From contig DASPNM010000035.1 of assembly GCA_035626515.1 (NCBI GenBank), positions 186,001 through 250,000 on the forward strand: a stretch of 64,000 nt of DNA, read 5' to 3'. Of this stretch, positions 52,448 through 59,469 are shown in pieces. Position 1 is the stretch's first letter; each line of letters begins with the position of its first letter. The stretch comes from DASPNM01 sp035626515. Lineage in GTDB: Bacteria; Bacteroidota; Bacteroidia; Chitinophagales; Chitinophagaceae. The notes below the pieces were generated by a model. That model did no database searches. It was not told where the DNA came from and saw only the letters and a list, made by a program, of their open reading frames with translations. The position numbers were made by a program, and so were the translations under genes.

Positions 52448-53419
52448 TCACTTCACGCGTGTATCGGGCTTCGTCTCGATCACGGTTTTTTCTTCGGGCT
52501 GCTGCTGGATGGATTGCTCAGATTCCACCTCGATCTGCTGGACCCACACGGCATAGTTGTTCGGGTAAATGCGAGTTCCGGTATGGAGTGCATACACGTG
52601 AGTGAACACGGCGCCGAGATACAGAATGATCGCAGAATAATACACCCAGAGGAGCACAATGATGAGGGAGCCGGCGGTGCTGTAGGCCGTGGTGATGCGG
52701 CTGTGCCCGAGATAATAACTGATCAGGAACTTTCCCGCCATGAAAAGCAGTGCCGTAGTGACCGCCCCGGCACGTACGTGCTTCCATTGCACCCGGGCGT
52801 CGGGAAGCACCTTGAAGATTGCTGCAAAAATGAATGCGGTGACGAAAAAAGAAAGGATGAGGTTGAGAACATAGACCAGCATTACCGTAAGGTCGGGGTA
52901 GCGCGCCATCAGGTGGTCCAGCAGCAACGCCATGGCGCCGTGAATGATGAGCGAGACGAGCATCAGGAAGCCAAGTGTAATGATCATCGAGAACGAAAGC
53001 AGCCTGTTGATGATGATCTTCAGGATCCCAAGGCCACGGCGGGGTTTTGCTTTCAGTTTCCAGATGCGGTTGATGGAATCCTGTATCTCGGCAAAAACGC
53101 TGGTGGCGCCGAAAATCAGCGTCACCAGTCCCACGGCGGTGGTAAAATTGTTGTCGTCGATTTTCGAAAGATTGTGAAGCGTGTCCTGGATGCTGGCAGC
53201 GGTGCTCGGACCTACGAAGGATTCAATCTGCTGGAAAATCGCTTTTTCAACAGCTTCCCTGCCGTAAAAAATGTCGCTGATCCAAATGATGATAATCAGC
53301 AGGCCGGGCAGGGAGAATACGGTAAAAAAAGCGAGCGCTCCGCTTAACTTGAAAATGTTATTCTGGAAAGCCTCCGCCAGCGTCCGCTTCAATATTTTCC
53401 AGCCGGATCTGAAAGGCAT
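52448..53419 (-). CDS. YihY/BrkB-family membrane protein
   Basis: A 323-residue membrane protein of the YihY/virulence factor BrkB family. The conserved start WKILKRTLAEAFQNNIFKLSGALAFFTVFSLPGLLIIII, the FGATSVFAEIQDSINRIWKLK block and TAYSTAGSLIIVLLWVYYSAIILYLGAVFTHVYALHTG are present; six or seven helices, with a charged C-terminal tail. Members are inner-membrane proteins of unclear function, once mislabelled RNase BN. The frame is open far upstream, but that part is read from the repeat-bearing spacer, so MPFRSGWKI at 53419 is the start. Confidence 0.88.
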   Translation of the reverse strand: MPFRSGWKILKRTLAEAFQNNIFKLSGALAFFTVFSLPGLLIIIIWISDIFYGREAVEKAIFQQIESFVGPSTAASIQDTLHNLSKIDDNNFTTAVGLVTLIFGATSVFAEIQDSINRIWKLKAKPRRGLGILKIIINRLLSFSMIITLGFLMLVSLIIHGAMALLLDHLMARYPDLTVMLVYVLNLILSFFVTAFIFAAIFKVLPDARVQWKHVRAGAVTTALLFMAGKFLISYYLGHSRITTAYSTAGSLIIVLLWVYYSAIILYLGAVFTHVYALHTGTRIYPNNYAVWVQQIEVESEQSIQQQPEEKTVIETKPDTRVK

Positions 53420-53460
53420 GATCAGGAATAAACATACATAGTGCCAAAACGCGTTGCCGG

Positions 53461-53705
53461 CGAGGGAGGATGAGTAAATGAGTAATGAGTGATGAGTAAT
53501 GAGTGGTGGGGGATGTGTTATGGGGATGTGTGATGGGGATGTGTGATGGAGATGTGTGATGGGGATGAGTGATGGGGATGAGTGATGATCTGCCGATCGT
53601 AAACTCCCGATCCCGACGAATACGCAAGCGAATTGTCGGGATGCCGGCCGCGAACGCCGGCACTCCGAACTCCCGACTCCGAACTCCCGTCTCCTGCCTC
53701 CCCCC
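53461..53705. repeat. Minisatellite and hairpin spacer upstream of the YihY gene
   Basis: From 53471 the run gagtaaatgagtaatgagtg leads into six 13-base units (53513-53590) of atgtgtgatgggg with few changes. It is followed by the cccgacgaatacgcaagcgaattgtcggg hairpin (53612-53640), a gccggc/gccggc stem-loop (53643-53661), and actcccgactccgaactccc to the end. The 13-base period is not a multiple of three, so it does not encode a repeat protein. Confidence 0.85.
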
Positions 53706-53706
53706 G

Positions 53707-54039
53707 TCACGCCTGCAGCCGCGGGTTCCTGCGGTGCCGGTTCCGGTCGCGCCGGGTTTTCTTTTCCAGATTTTTTTCCAAAGCCTTCGTGAGGTCGACG
53801 CCCGTTTGATTGGCCAGGCAAATTAGTACCCACAGCACGTCCGCCATTTCATCTGCAATGGCCGTTGCCCGGGGAGCTTTTCCGCGATAGGACTGGTCGC
53901 CGAATTTGCGGGAAATGTGCCTCGCCAGCTCACCAACCTCCTCGGTAAGAATCGCCATATTCGTGAGCTCGCTGAAATAGCGCACCCCAACGTTGCGGAT
54001 CCAATGGTCCACTTTCTTTTGTGCCTGGAGAATGGTCAT
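53707..54039 (-). CDS. MazG-like nucleotide pyrophosphohydrolase
   Basis: A 110-residue all-alpha NTP pyrophosphatase of the MazG superfamily, which hydrolyses (d)NTPs to NMP and PPi. It has the paired metal motifs EEVGELA (ExxE) and ADEMADVLW (ExxD) at about residues 37-43 and 69-77. The C-terminus is a run of Arg/Asn residues (RRDRNRHRRNPR) unusual for the family and could be RNA/DNA contacting. The start ATG at 54039 is chosen because upstream frame is unrelated. It lies next to, but is divergent from, the small exported protein gene at 54130. Confidence 0.82.
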   Translation of the reverse strand: MTILQAQKKVDHWIRNVGVRYFSELTNMAILTEEVGELARHISRKFGDQSYRGKAPRATAIADEMADVLWVLICLANQTGVDLTKALEKNLEKKTRRDRNRHRRNPRLQA

Positions 54040-54129
54040 AACAAAATTTTTATACCGGCGCTGCAATTTAGCGCGAAAGCCCTGCGTTCTTCCTTGCCAA
54101 ATCGTACACTGAAAAACGAAAGCTGTTTG

Positions 54130-54438
54130 ATGAATCTGAAATTCGTTGCAGCCATGCTGGCGGTTTTGCTGGTGCTCACACCCGCAGCGGCACAAACACA
54201 GCCCAATCACAAACCCTACCGCGTCAGTGCCAGCGGACAAAAAATTTTCATCAGGACTGACAAACCGATTCGCAACCTTATGGTATGGAGCGGCAGCGGA
54301 CACCGGATCCTGGAACAAAAAAACATCAACCTCACAAATTACCAGCTTACCCCTCCCCGCGGCGAAAAATATTTCTTCGTAATGCTCCAGCTTGCCGACG
54401 GAAAAGTTTATACCGAAAAGATCGGGGTTTTGCGCTGA
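54130..54438 (+). CDS. Small exported protein resembling a lone T9SS-type sorting domain
   Basis: A 102-residue protein: signal peptide (residues 1-22, cleaved after PAAAQ) and an 80-residue beta sandwich, with strands YRVSASGQKIFIR, NLMVWSGSGHRILEQ, TNYQLTP, EKYFFVMLQLADGKVYTEKIGVLR. The spacing and the ending GxVYTEKIGVL match the pattern of type A T9SS C-terminal domains, but there is no cargo domain before it. It could be a small processed cargo, a decoy or a chaperone-like protein. Assignment of the export signal is solid, the sorting-domain likeness is inference. Confidence 0.55.
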   Translation: MNLKFVAAMLAVLLVLTPAAAQTQPNHKPYRVSASGQKIFIRTDKPIRNLMVWSGSGHRILEQKNINLTNYQLTPPRGEKYFFVMLQLADGKVYTEKIGVLR

Positions 54439-54441
54439 CTA

Positions 54442-54894
54442 TTATTCTTTTTGTCTGGTGTCAATCAAGATCGTGACCGGACCGTCATTCAGCAACTCCA
54501 CTTTCATATCGGCTCCAAATATGCCGGACGCTACCGGCTTTCCAAGGTCGGCCTCCAGCCTGCGCAATAATTGTTCGTAGCGTGGGATTGCGATCGCCGG
54601 CTTGCTGGCGCGAATGTACGATGGGCGATTTCCCTTTTTTGTAGATGCGTGCAACGTGAATTGGCTGACCACAAGAATACCCCCTCCAATATCTTTTACT
54701 GAACGATTCATGACGCCGGCCGGGTCATTGAAAACGCGCAGATTCACGATCTTGCCGCTGAGCCAGCCCAGATCTTCATCGTCGTCCACATCCTCGATGC
54801 CTACAAATACAAGCAGCCCGTTTTCTATGGAGGAATGGATTTTTCCTCCAATGCGCACGCTCGCCCTGGTAACTCTTTGTATGACCGCCCTCAT
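54442..54894 (-). CDS. dtd: D-aminoacyl-tRNA deacylase
   Basis: Removes D-amino acids (and glycine from tRNA-Ala) mischarged on tRNA. The 150-residue product shows the MRAVIQRVTRASV start, the SQFTLHAST active-site stretch, and the cis GP motif region NDGPVTILIDT. Start ATG at 54894 is diagnostic. Between it and the converging small exported gene only three bases remain; it is divergent from arfB with a 55-base spacer. Confidence 0.95.
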   Translation of the reverse strand: MRAVIQRVTRASVRIGGKIHSSIENGLLVFVGIEDVDDDEDLGWLSGKIVNLRVFNDPAGVMNRSVKDIGGGILVVSQFTLHASTKKGNRPSYIRASKPAIAIPRYEQLLRRLEADLGKPVASGIFGADMKVELLNDGPVTILIDTRQKE

Positions 54895-54924
54895 TCGTTT
54901 AGCGTGAAGCCGCGAATGAAGATA

Positions 54925-54932
54925 TAACTTTG
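54925..54932 (+). promoter_or_regulatory. Bacteroidota -7 box for arfB
   Basis: TAACTTTG, 17 bases before the arfB ATG, in the 55-base dtd-arfB divergent spacer. No -33 match at 19 bases. Confidence 0.45.
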
Positions 54933-54949
54933 CTTCCGCGCATCGCAGC

Positions 54950-55354
54950 ATGATCGACCTCACCAACGAAATACAATTCCAGACGTCGCGCAGCGGCGGG
55001 AAAGGCGGTCAGAATGTGAACAAGGTGGAAACCGCGGTGACTGCGGGATTTCACGTCACCGGATCCCGCTTGCTTTCGGAAAACCAGAAACAATTACTGC
55101 TGGAGAAACTCCGCAACAGGATCAATTCGGAAGGTTGGCTGCAGGTGCGATCGCAAACCCACAGAACCCAGCTGGCGAACCGGCAGGAAGCCCTGGAGCG
55201 GCTTCATGGTTTGATAGATGAGGCGCTGCGTCGAAAGAAGCCGCGGATCGCGACGCATGCAACGAAGTCTTCTCAGGAGCGCAGGATACAGTCAAAAAAA
55301 AGAAAAGCGGATATCAAGGCGGGCCGCCAGAAGTTCCGGCCCGGCGATCTGTAA
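54950..55354 (+). CDS. arfB: Alternative ribosome-rescue factor ArfB (peptidyl-tRNA hydrolase)
   Basis: Hydrolyses peptidyl-tRNA on ribosomes stalled without a stop codon. The 134-residue protein has the GGQ motif in SRSGGKGGQNVNKVET (GGQ at residues 19-21) and the C-terminal basic tail RRIQSKKRKADIKAGRQKFRPGDL that enters the empty mRNA channel. There is no codon-recognition domain, so it is not RF1/RF2. The diheme peroxidase gene follows after 11 bases and is likely cotranscribed. Confidence 0.94.
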   Translation: MIDLTNEIQFQTSRSGGKGGQNVNKVETAVTAGFHVTGSRLLSENQKQLLLEKLRNRINSEGWLQVRSQTHRTQLANRQEALERLHGLIDEALRRKKPRIATHATKSSQERRIQSKKRKADIKAGRQKFRPGDL

Positions 55355-55365
55355 ATTTGAAAACC

Positions 55366-56421
55366 ATGCACCCTGTCCGAAAACCCCTGGTCGCGTTATT
55401 TCTCCTTGGAACCAGCGTCGTGACCTTTGCACACCTGCTGGGATCCTGCCGCAGGTATCCCGATCTCTCGCGTCTCCAGGCGCTGCAGCAGGAAGTCCCC
55501 ACAGGTTTTCCCGTACCCGCGTATCGTTTTCAGGACAACCCGCTGACCAAAGAAGGCTTTGAGCTCGGAAGAAAATTGTTTTACGATAACCGTCTTTCTA
55601 CCGACGGCTATCATGACTGCGGTTCCTGTCATCAGCAAGTCGCTGCTTTTGGAACTTACGATCATGATCTCAGCCACGGAATTGAAGACACTCATACGCT
55701 CCGGAACGCGCCGGTGCTGTTCAATCTGGCCTGGTACCGGTTTTTTCACTGGGACGGTCAATTCGGTTCTTTTGAAGCGGAAGCCGCTCATCCGCTGAAC
55801 GACCCGATAAAAATGGGTGGGAATTTCAACTTCGTAATTAACCGGATCAACGGGGATGCGGATTACCGGCGACGCTTCCGGGAAGTCTTCGGCTCCGCAT
55901 TTATCCGCCCGGAATTTGTGATGAAAGCGCTGGCGCAGTTCACCGGCTCGCTTACCTCCGCGAACTCCAAATACGACCGGTACCGCCGCGGAGAAACTTC
56001 TTTCACCCCGGAAGAGCAGCGCGGGTATTTGCTCTTTCAGACCAAATGCGCCACCTGTCATCCGGAACCACTGTTTACCGACGACCGTTTTCACAACATT
56101 GGGCTGCCTTTGGATCCGCGCCTTTCGGATTTTGGAAGAATGAGAATTACGGGAAACCGCGACGATTCGCTCAAGTTCAGGACGCCGACGCTTCGAAATG
56201 TGTTCGCTTCGGCCAACTACATGCACGACGGCCGGTTCGGAACCCTGGGGCAGGTTCTGAATCACTACCGTTTTGGCATTCAAGCCGGCCCGACCCTGGA
56301 TCCGCTGTTGACGGGTGGAATCGTGCTCACCGGTACCGAAACGTTGGAGGTAATTGCGTTTTTGCGGACCCTTACGGATTCGGCGTTCCTCGCCAACCCG
56401 CGGTACGGCCCCCCGGGATGA
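55366..56421 (+). CDS. Diheme cytochrome c peroxidase-type lipoprotein
   Basis: A 351-residue exported diheme protein of the MauG/CcpA family. The N-terminal signal ends in LLGSC, a good lipobox, so the protein should be lipid-anchored. The two heme-binding CxxCH sites are CGSCH (residues 85-89) and CATCH (228-232). Other typical segments are RNAPVLFNLAWYRFFHWDGQ, DDPI-like LNDPIKMG, and FRTPTLRNVFASANYMHDGRFGTL. It would reduce hydrogen peroxide with electrons from c-type cytochrome or act in tryptophan-quinone maturation. A TTG three codons earlier is possible; the ATG is preferred. It abuts the converging downstream gene. Confidence 0.9.
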   Translation: MHPVRKPLVALFLLGTSVVTFAHLLGSCRRYPDLSRLQALQQEVPTGFPVPAYRFQDNPLTKEGFELGRKLFYDNRLSTDGYHDCGSCHQQVAAFGTYDHDLSHGIEDTHTLRNAPVLFNLAWYRFFHWDGQFGSFEAEAAHPLNDPIKMGGNFNFVINRINGDADYRRRFREVFGSAFIRPEFVMKALAQFTGSLTSANSKYDRYRRGETSFTPEEQRGYLLFQTKCATCHPEPLFTDDRFHNIGLPLDPRLSDFGRMRITGNRDDSLKFRTPTLRNVFASANYMHDGRFGTLGQVLNHYRFGIQAGPTLDPLLTGGIVLTGTETLEVIAFLRTLTDSAFLANPRYGPPG

Positions 56422-57081
56422 TCAGCCTTTTCTCTTCAGCTTGAGGCTTTCCAGGATGTTTTTCTGGTTTTCAATATCCTTGCGGGTCTCTTCCTGGTCT
56501 TTTACATTATCCTCGATGTCTTTCTGAAGCTTTCGGATCTTCTCCTCCATTTCCTGCTTGTTGTCATGAAGATTTCGCAGCTTTTTCTCGGCTTTTGCCA
56601 CTACCTCTTCCTGCGCCCGAATCTCAAGTTCGAGGTTGGCGGCTTCCACGTCAGGAAGAAGGCCATTCAGAAAATCTTTTGCCCGCCGCATGTCGGCTGC
56701 GTCGAAGTTGGAAATCGCATTCTGGTCGTTGTCCATGACCAGCAGGTACAGCACCGCCTCGTCTTTTTCCTTGCGGCTTTTGCGCTCAACGTTGATGATG
56801 TAGTCGAATTTCTTGTCACTGATTGCGGTAATGTAGGCATTGCGATAAATGCGAAAGCCGCGGTCCTTATTAAACAATCCCTTCTCTTCACGTCCGCGGT
56901 ATCCCAGCTTGTCCATGCGCTGGACGAAAGCATTCGCCACTGCTTCCGGGGGATAAGGAAGTTCAATGACAAAGGCGGCCTGTTTCTTTTTGTCAAATTC
57001 GATCTTCCCCTCATAAGCCTGCGCATTCAACGCGGCATTTACAAGCAGGCAAAGAACACAGCTGACCATCAGCTTTCTCAT
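56422..57081 (-). CDS. Exported protein with a coiled-coil tail, function unknown
   Basis: A 219-residue exported protein: signal peptide (1-20, after LNAQ), a compact domain (residues 22-130) with PYPPEAVANAFVQRMDKLGYRGREEKGLF and YINAVER-like strands, then a long coiled coil (about 145-215) with runs such as AEKKLRNLHDNKQEMEEKIRKLQKDIEDNVKDQEETRKDIENQKNILESLKLKRKG. The first domain recalls the DUF4468-like fold of Bacteroidota, but I cannot assign it. It lies tail to tail with the diheme peroxidase gene, sharing no spacer. Confidence 0.7.
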   Translation of the reverse strand: MRKLMVSCVLCLLVNAALNAQAYEGKIEFDKKKQAAFVIELPYPPEAVANAFVQRMDKLGYRGREEKGLFNKDRGFRIYRNAYITAISDKKFDYIINVERKSRKEKDEAVLYLLVMDNDQNAISNFDAADMRRAKDFLNGLLPDVEAANLELEIRAQEEVVAKAEKKLRNLHDNKQEMEEKIRKLQKDIEDNVKDQEETRKDIENQKNILESLKLKRKG

Positions 57082-57161
57082 GGCGGTTGTTTTGTGATAA
57101 AGTTAAGCAAACGACAAGCTTCCCGCCGTGGAGCACATTCGTTTTTTAAACCCGCAGCGAT

Positions 57162-57169
57162 TAGCTTTG
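57162..57169 (+). promoter_or_regulatory. Bacteroidota -7 box for the flippase gene
   Basis: TAGCTTTG, 18 bases before the TTG start at 57188. It supports that start because transcription would begin about 57173, where the frame is closed by a TGA. Confidence 0.5.
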
Positions 57170-57187
57170 TTGTGAAATCCCCATCCT

Positions 57188-58717
57188 TTGAGCGTTAAGA
57201 AACTGGCGGGGCAAACTTTCTGGTACGGTTTGAGCAGCATACTCGGCCGGTTCCTGAATTACCTGCTGACCCCGCTGCTTGCCACACTCTTTGCATCTGC
57301 CGCTTACGGACGGATTTCCCTGCTTTTCGCCATCGCCGCTTTTCTCAATGTCATATTTAGTTACGGACAGGAAACTTCCTATTTCCGTTTTGCAAGCCAG
57401 CACGACGAGCGAAAAGTGTACAACACTTCTTCCACTTCGCTCCTTTTCACGACGATCCTGCTTACTGCAGGGCTTCTGATGTTTGCCGGCGATATCGCGG
57501 CATTTCTCGAAATACCGGAACACCCGGACTGGGTAACCGGGATCATTCTGATCGTGGCGCTCGATACGCTTTGCGTGATGCCCTTTGCGAAGCTGCGCTA
57601 CCAGGGCCGCCCGAGAAAATTTGCCTTCGTCCGGATTTTGAATATCGGGATCAACATCGCGCTGGTGGTCTTCTTTCTGGTGGTCTGCCGGAAAGCCTAT
57701 GAATCGGGACAGCAAAATTTCTTCGCCTCGCTTTACGATCCCCGGATCGGCCTGGGATATGTGATCCTGGCCAACCTGGCGGCGAGTGCGCTTACACTCG
57801 TGCTGCTGTTTCGCGAATTCATTGCGTTTAATCTTCGGCTCAACCCGCTCTTCTGGAAAAAAATGATGAGTTATTCCTGGCCGCTCATTATCGTGGGGCT
57901 CGGGGGCATGGTAAATGAAATGATCGATCGTTTCATGATCCTGAAGCTTTACCCCGGAAATACCGAAGAAGCTTACTCACAGGCGGGTATCTACTCCGCC
58001 AATTACAAACTGGCGATAATCATCGTTCTTTTCATCCAGGCGTTCCGGTTGGGCGCTGAACCTTTTTTTTTCCGCCAATCGGGCGAACAGAACGCAGCTG
58101 CAACTTATGCGCGCATCATGAAGTTTTTTGTACTGGCGTGCTGCTTTTGCTTCCTTGGCGTGGTACTGTTTCTCGACATCTGGAAATATTTCATGGGGAC
58201 ACGGCACCCGGAATATTACACGGGACTGAAGGTGGTTCCGCTGCTGATGCTGGCGAAGATCTTCCTCGGCGTCTATTATAATCTTTCCATCTGGTATAAA
58301 CTCACCGACCGGACTCTTTTAGGGGCATGGATCACTCTCGGTGGCGCGGCAATCACGGTGCTGGTGAACTGGATGCTCATCCCCGTATGGGGATACATGG
58401 GCTCAGCGGTTGCGACGGTGCTCTGTTATGGCTTCATGATGGTAATGAGCTATACGCTGGGTCAGAAGCATTACCCGGTGCCTTATCCGGTCAAAAAGCT
58501 CGTTGCCTACGTGGCCCTGGTACTGATGCTGTTCGGAGTTCACCAGGCGTTACTTTATCTGTACGGCGAGCGCTGGTTCGGTCTCGCGACCGGCGGCTTG
58601 CTGCTGCTGTTCTTCGCATTCTTTGTTCTCCAGATAGAGAAAAAAGAGCTGCGCCGGCTTTGGTCTCCGGGGAAATTGACGCAGCCGCCAGCCGCCGAGT
58701 CCGTCAGTAAAGCTTGA
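57188..58717 (+). CDS. Wzx/MATE-type oligosaccharide flippase
   Basis: A 509-residue membrane protein of the MOP exporter superfamily with about 14 helices; such proteins flip lipid-linked oligosaccharides across the inner membrane. The N-terminal segment KKLAGQTFWYGLSSILGRFLNYLLTPLLA is typical of Bacteroidota polysaccharide biosynthesis proteins. The start must be TTG: an in-frame TGA lies five codons upstream, and the next ATG would delete the first helices. Together with the WecA/TagO-like enzyme in this window it may serve a surface glycan. Its 3' end overlaps the converging metallo-hydrolase gene by 14 bases. Confidence 0.88.
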   Translation: MSVKKLAGQTFWYGLSSILGRFLNYLLTPLLATLFASAAYGRISLLFAIAAFLNVIFSYGQETSYFRFASQHDERKVYNTSSTSLLFTTILLTAGLLMFAGDIAAFLEIPEHPDWVTGIILIVALDTLCVMPFAKLRYQGRPRKFAFVRILNIGINIALVVFFLVVCRKAYESGQQNFFASLYDPRIGLGYVILANLAASALTLVLLFREFIAFNLRLNPLFWKKMMSYSWPLIIVGLGGMVNEMIDRFMILKLYPGNTEEAYSQAGIYSANYKLAIIIVLFIQAFRLGAEPFFFRQSGEQNAAATYARIMKFFVLACCFCFLGVVLFLDIWKYFMGTRHPEYYTGLKVVPLLMLAKIFLGVYYNLSIWYKLTDRTLLGAWITLGGAAITVLVNWMLIPVWGYMGSAVATVLCYGFMMVMSYTLGQKHYPVPYPVKKLVAYVALVLMLFGVHQALLYLYGERWFGLATGGLLLLFFAFFVLQIEKKELRRLWSPGKLTQPPAAESVSKA

Positions 58718-59348
58718 CAAAGGGATTGTTCATTTTTTCAAGCCCGACCGTTGTCATTGGCCCATGGCCCGCATATACTTTCGTCTCGTCGGGAAGGGTG
58801 AAAAGCTGGGTTTGGATGCTTTGGATCAGCGTGTCGAAGTCCCCTCCCGGCAGGTCGGTGCGCCCAATACTGCCGTTAAACAACACATCCCCTGCAATTA
58901 CGAACCCGGCGGGCTCGTAATAGAAAACTACATGTCCCGGCGAGTGACCGGGCGCGAAACGGATCTCCAGGCTGTCATCGCCGATCTGAATGTTTTCCCC
59001 GGGTTTCAAATAAACCAGGGGGCCGTCGTAGTTGTCGAATGGAAGCTGCCACATTTGCGCGGAAGCCGGCGCCAGTTCGAGCATTGGCCGCTCGTCGGGA
59101 TGGATATGCAGGGGTAATGACCAGGTTTCGTGGACAAAGCGGTTTCCAAACACGTGATCCAGGTGGCAATGGGTGTTGAGCAGCAAAATGGGGGTAAGAC
59201 CTGTCTCTTCAACGTACGTTTTTAATCCGTCCCTTTCCTTTTGAAAATAACAGCCCGGGTCGATAATGCAGCATTGCCCGGTTTCGTTATACAGTACGTA
59301 CGTGTTTTCCTCAACCGGGTTGAAGGTGAATGCCTTTACGGTTAACAT
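58704..59348 (-). CDS. Glyoxalase II-like MBL-fold hydrolase
   Basis: A 214-residue metallo-beta-lactamase-fold hydrolase. The metal motif THCHLDHVFG (HxHxDH) lies at about residue 58, with further ligands in APGHSPGHV, AGDVLFNGSIGRTDLPGG and YAGHGPMTTVG. The pattern fits the YcbL/glyoxalase II-like thioester hydrolases. Start ATG at 59348 (MLTVKAFTFNP) is chosen; the frame runs upstream into the opposite gene's leader. It is divergent from the large barrel-protein gene. Confidence 0.88.
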   Translation of the reverse strand: MLTVKAFTFNPVEENTYVLYNETGQCCIIDPGCYFQKERDGLKTYVEETGLTPILLLNTHCHLDHVFGNRFVHETWSLPLHIHPDERPMLELAPASAQMWQLPFDNYDGPLVYLKPGENIQIGDDSLEIRFAPGHSPGHVVFYYEPAGFVIAGDVLFNGSIGRTDLPGGDFDTLIQSIQTQLFTLPDETKVYAGHGPMTTVGLEKMNNPFVKLY

Positions 59349-59469
59349 GGACGGTTTTCGTACTTTTAGCTTTAAATTGAGTTCGGTTTGTAAAGATAGC
59401 TTTCCTGCTGTCCCACCGCCTAAACCAGCAACAGAACGCATACGCGTTATCCGAAACGTAAAACAACGT

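Noticed and set aside
53420..53833. N-terminal extension of the YihY/BrkB protein
   Set aside because: The extra 138 residues come from the minisatellite and hairpin spacer and from the MazG-like gene antisense; the family start is at 53419.
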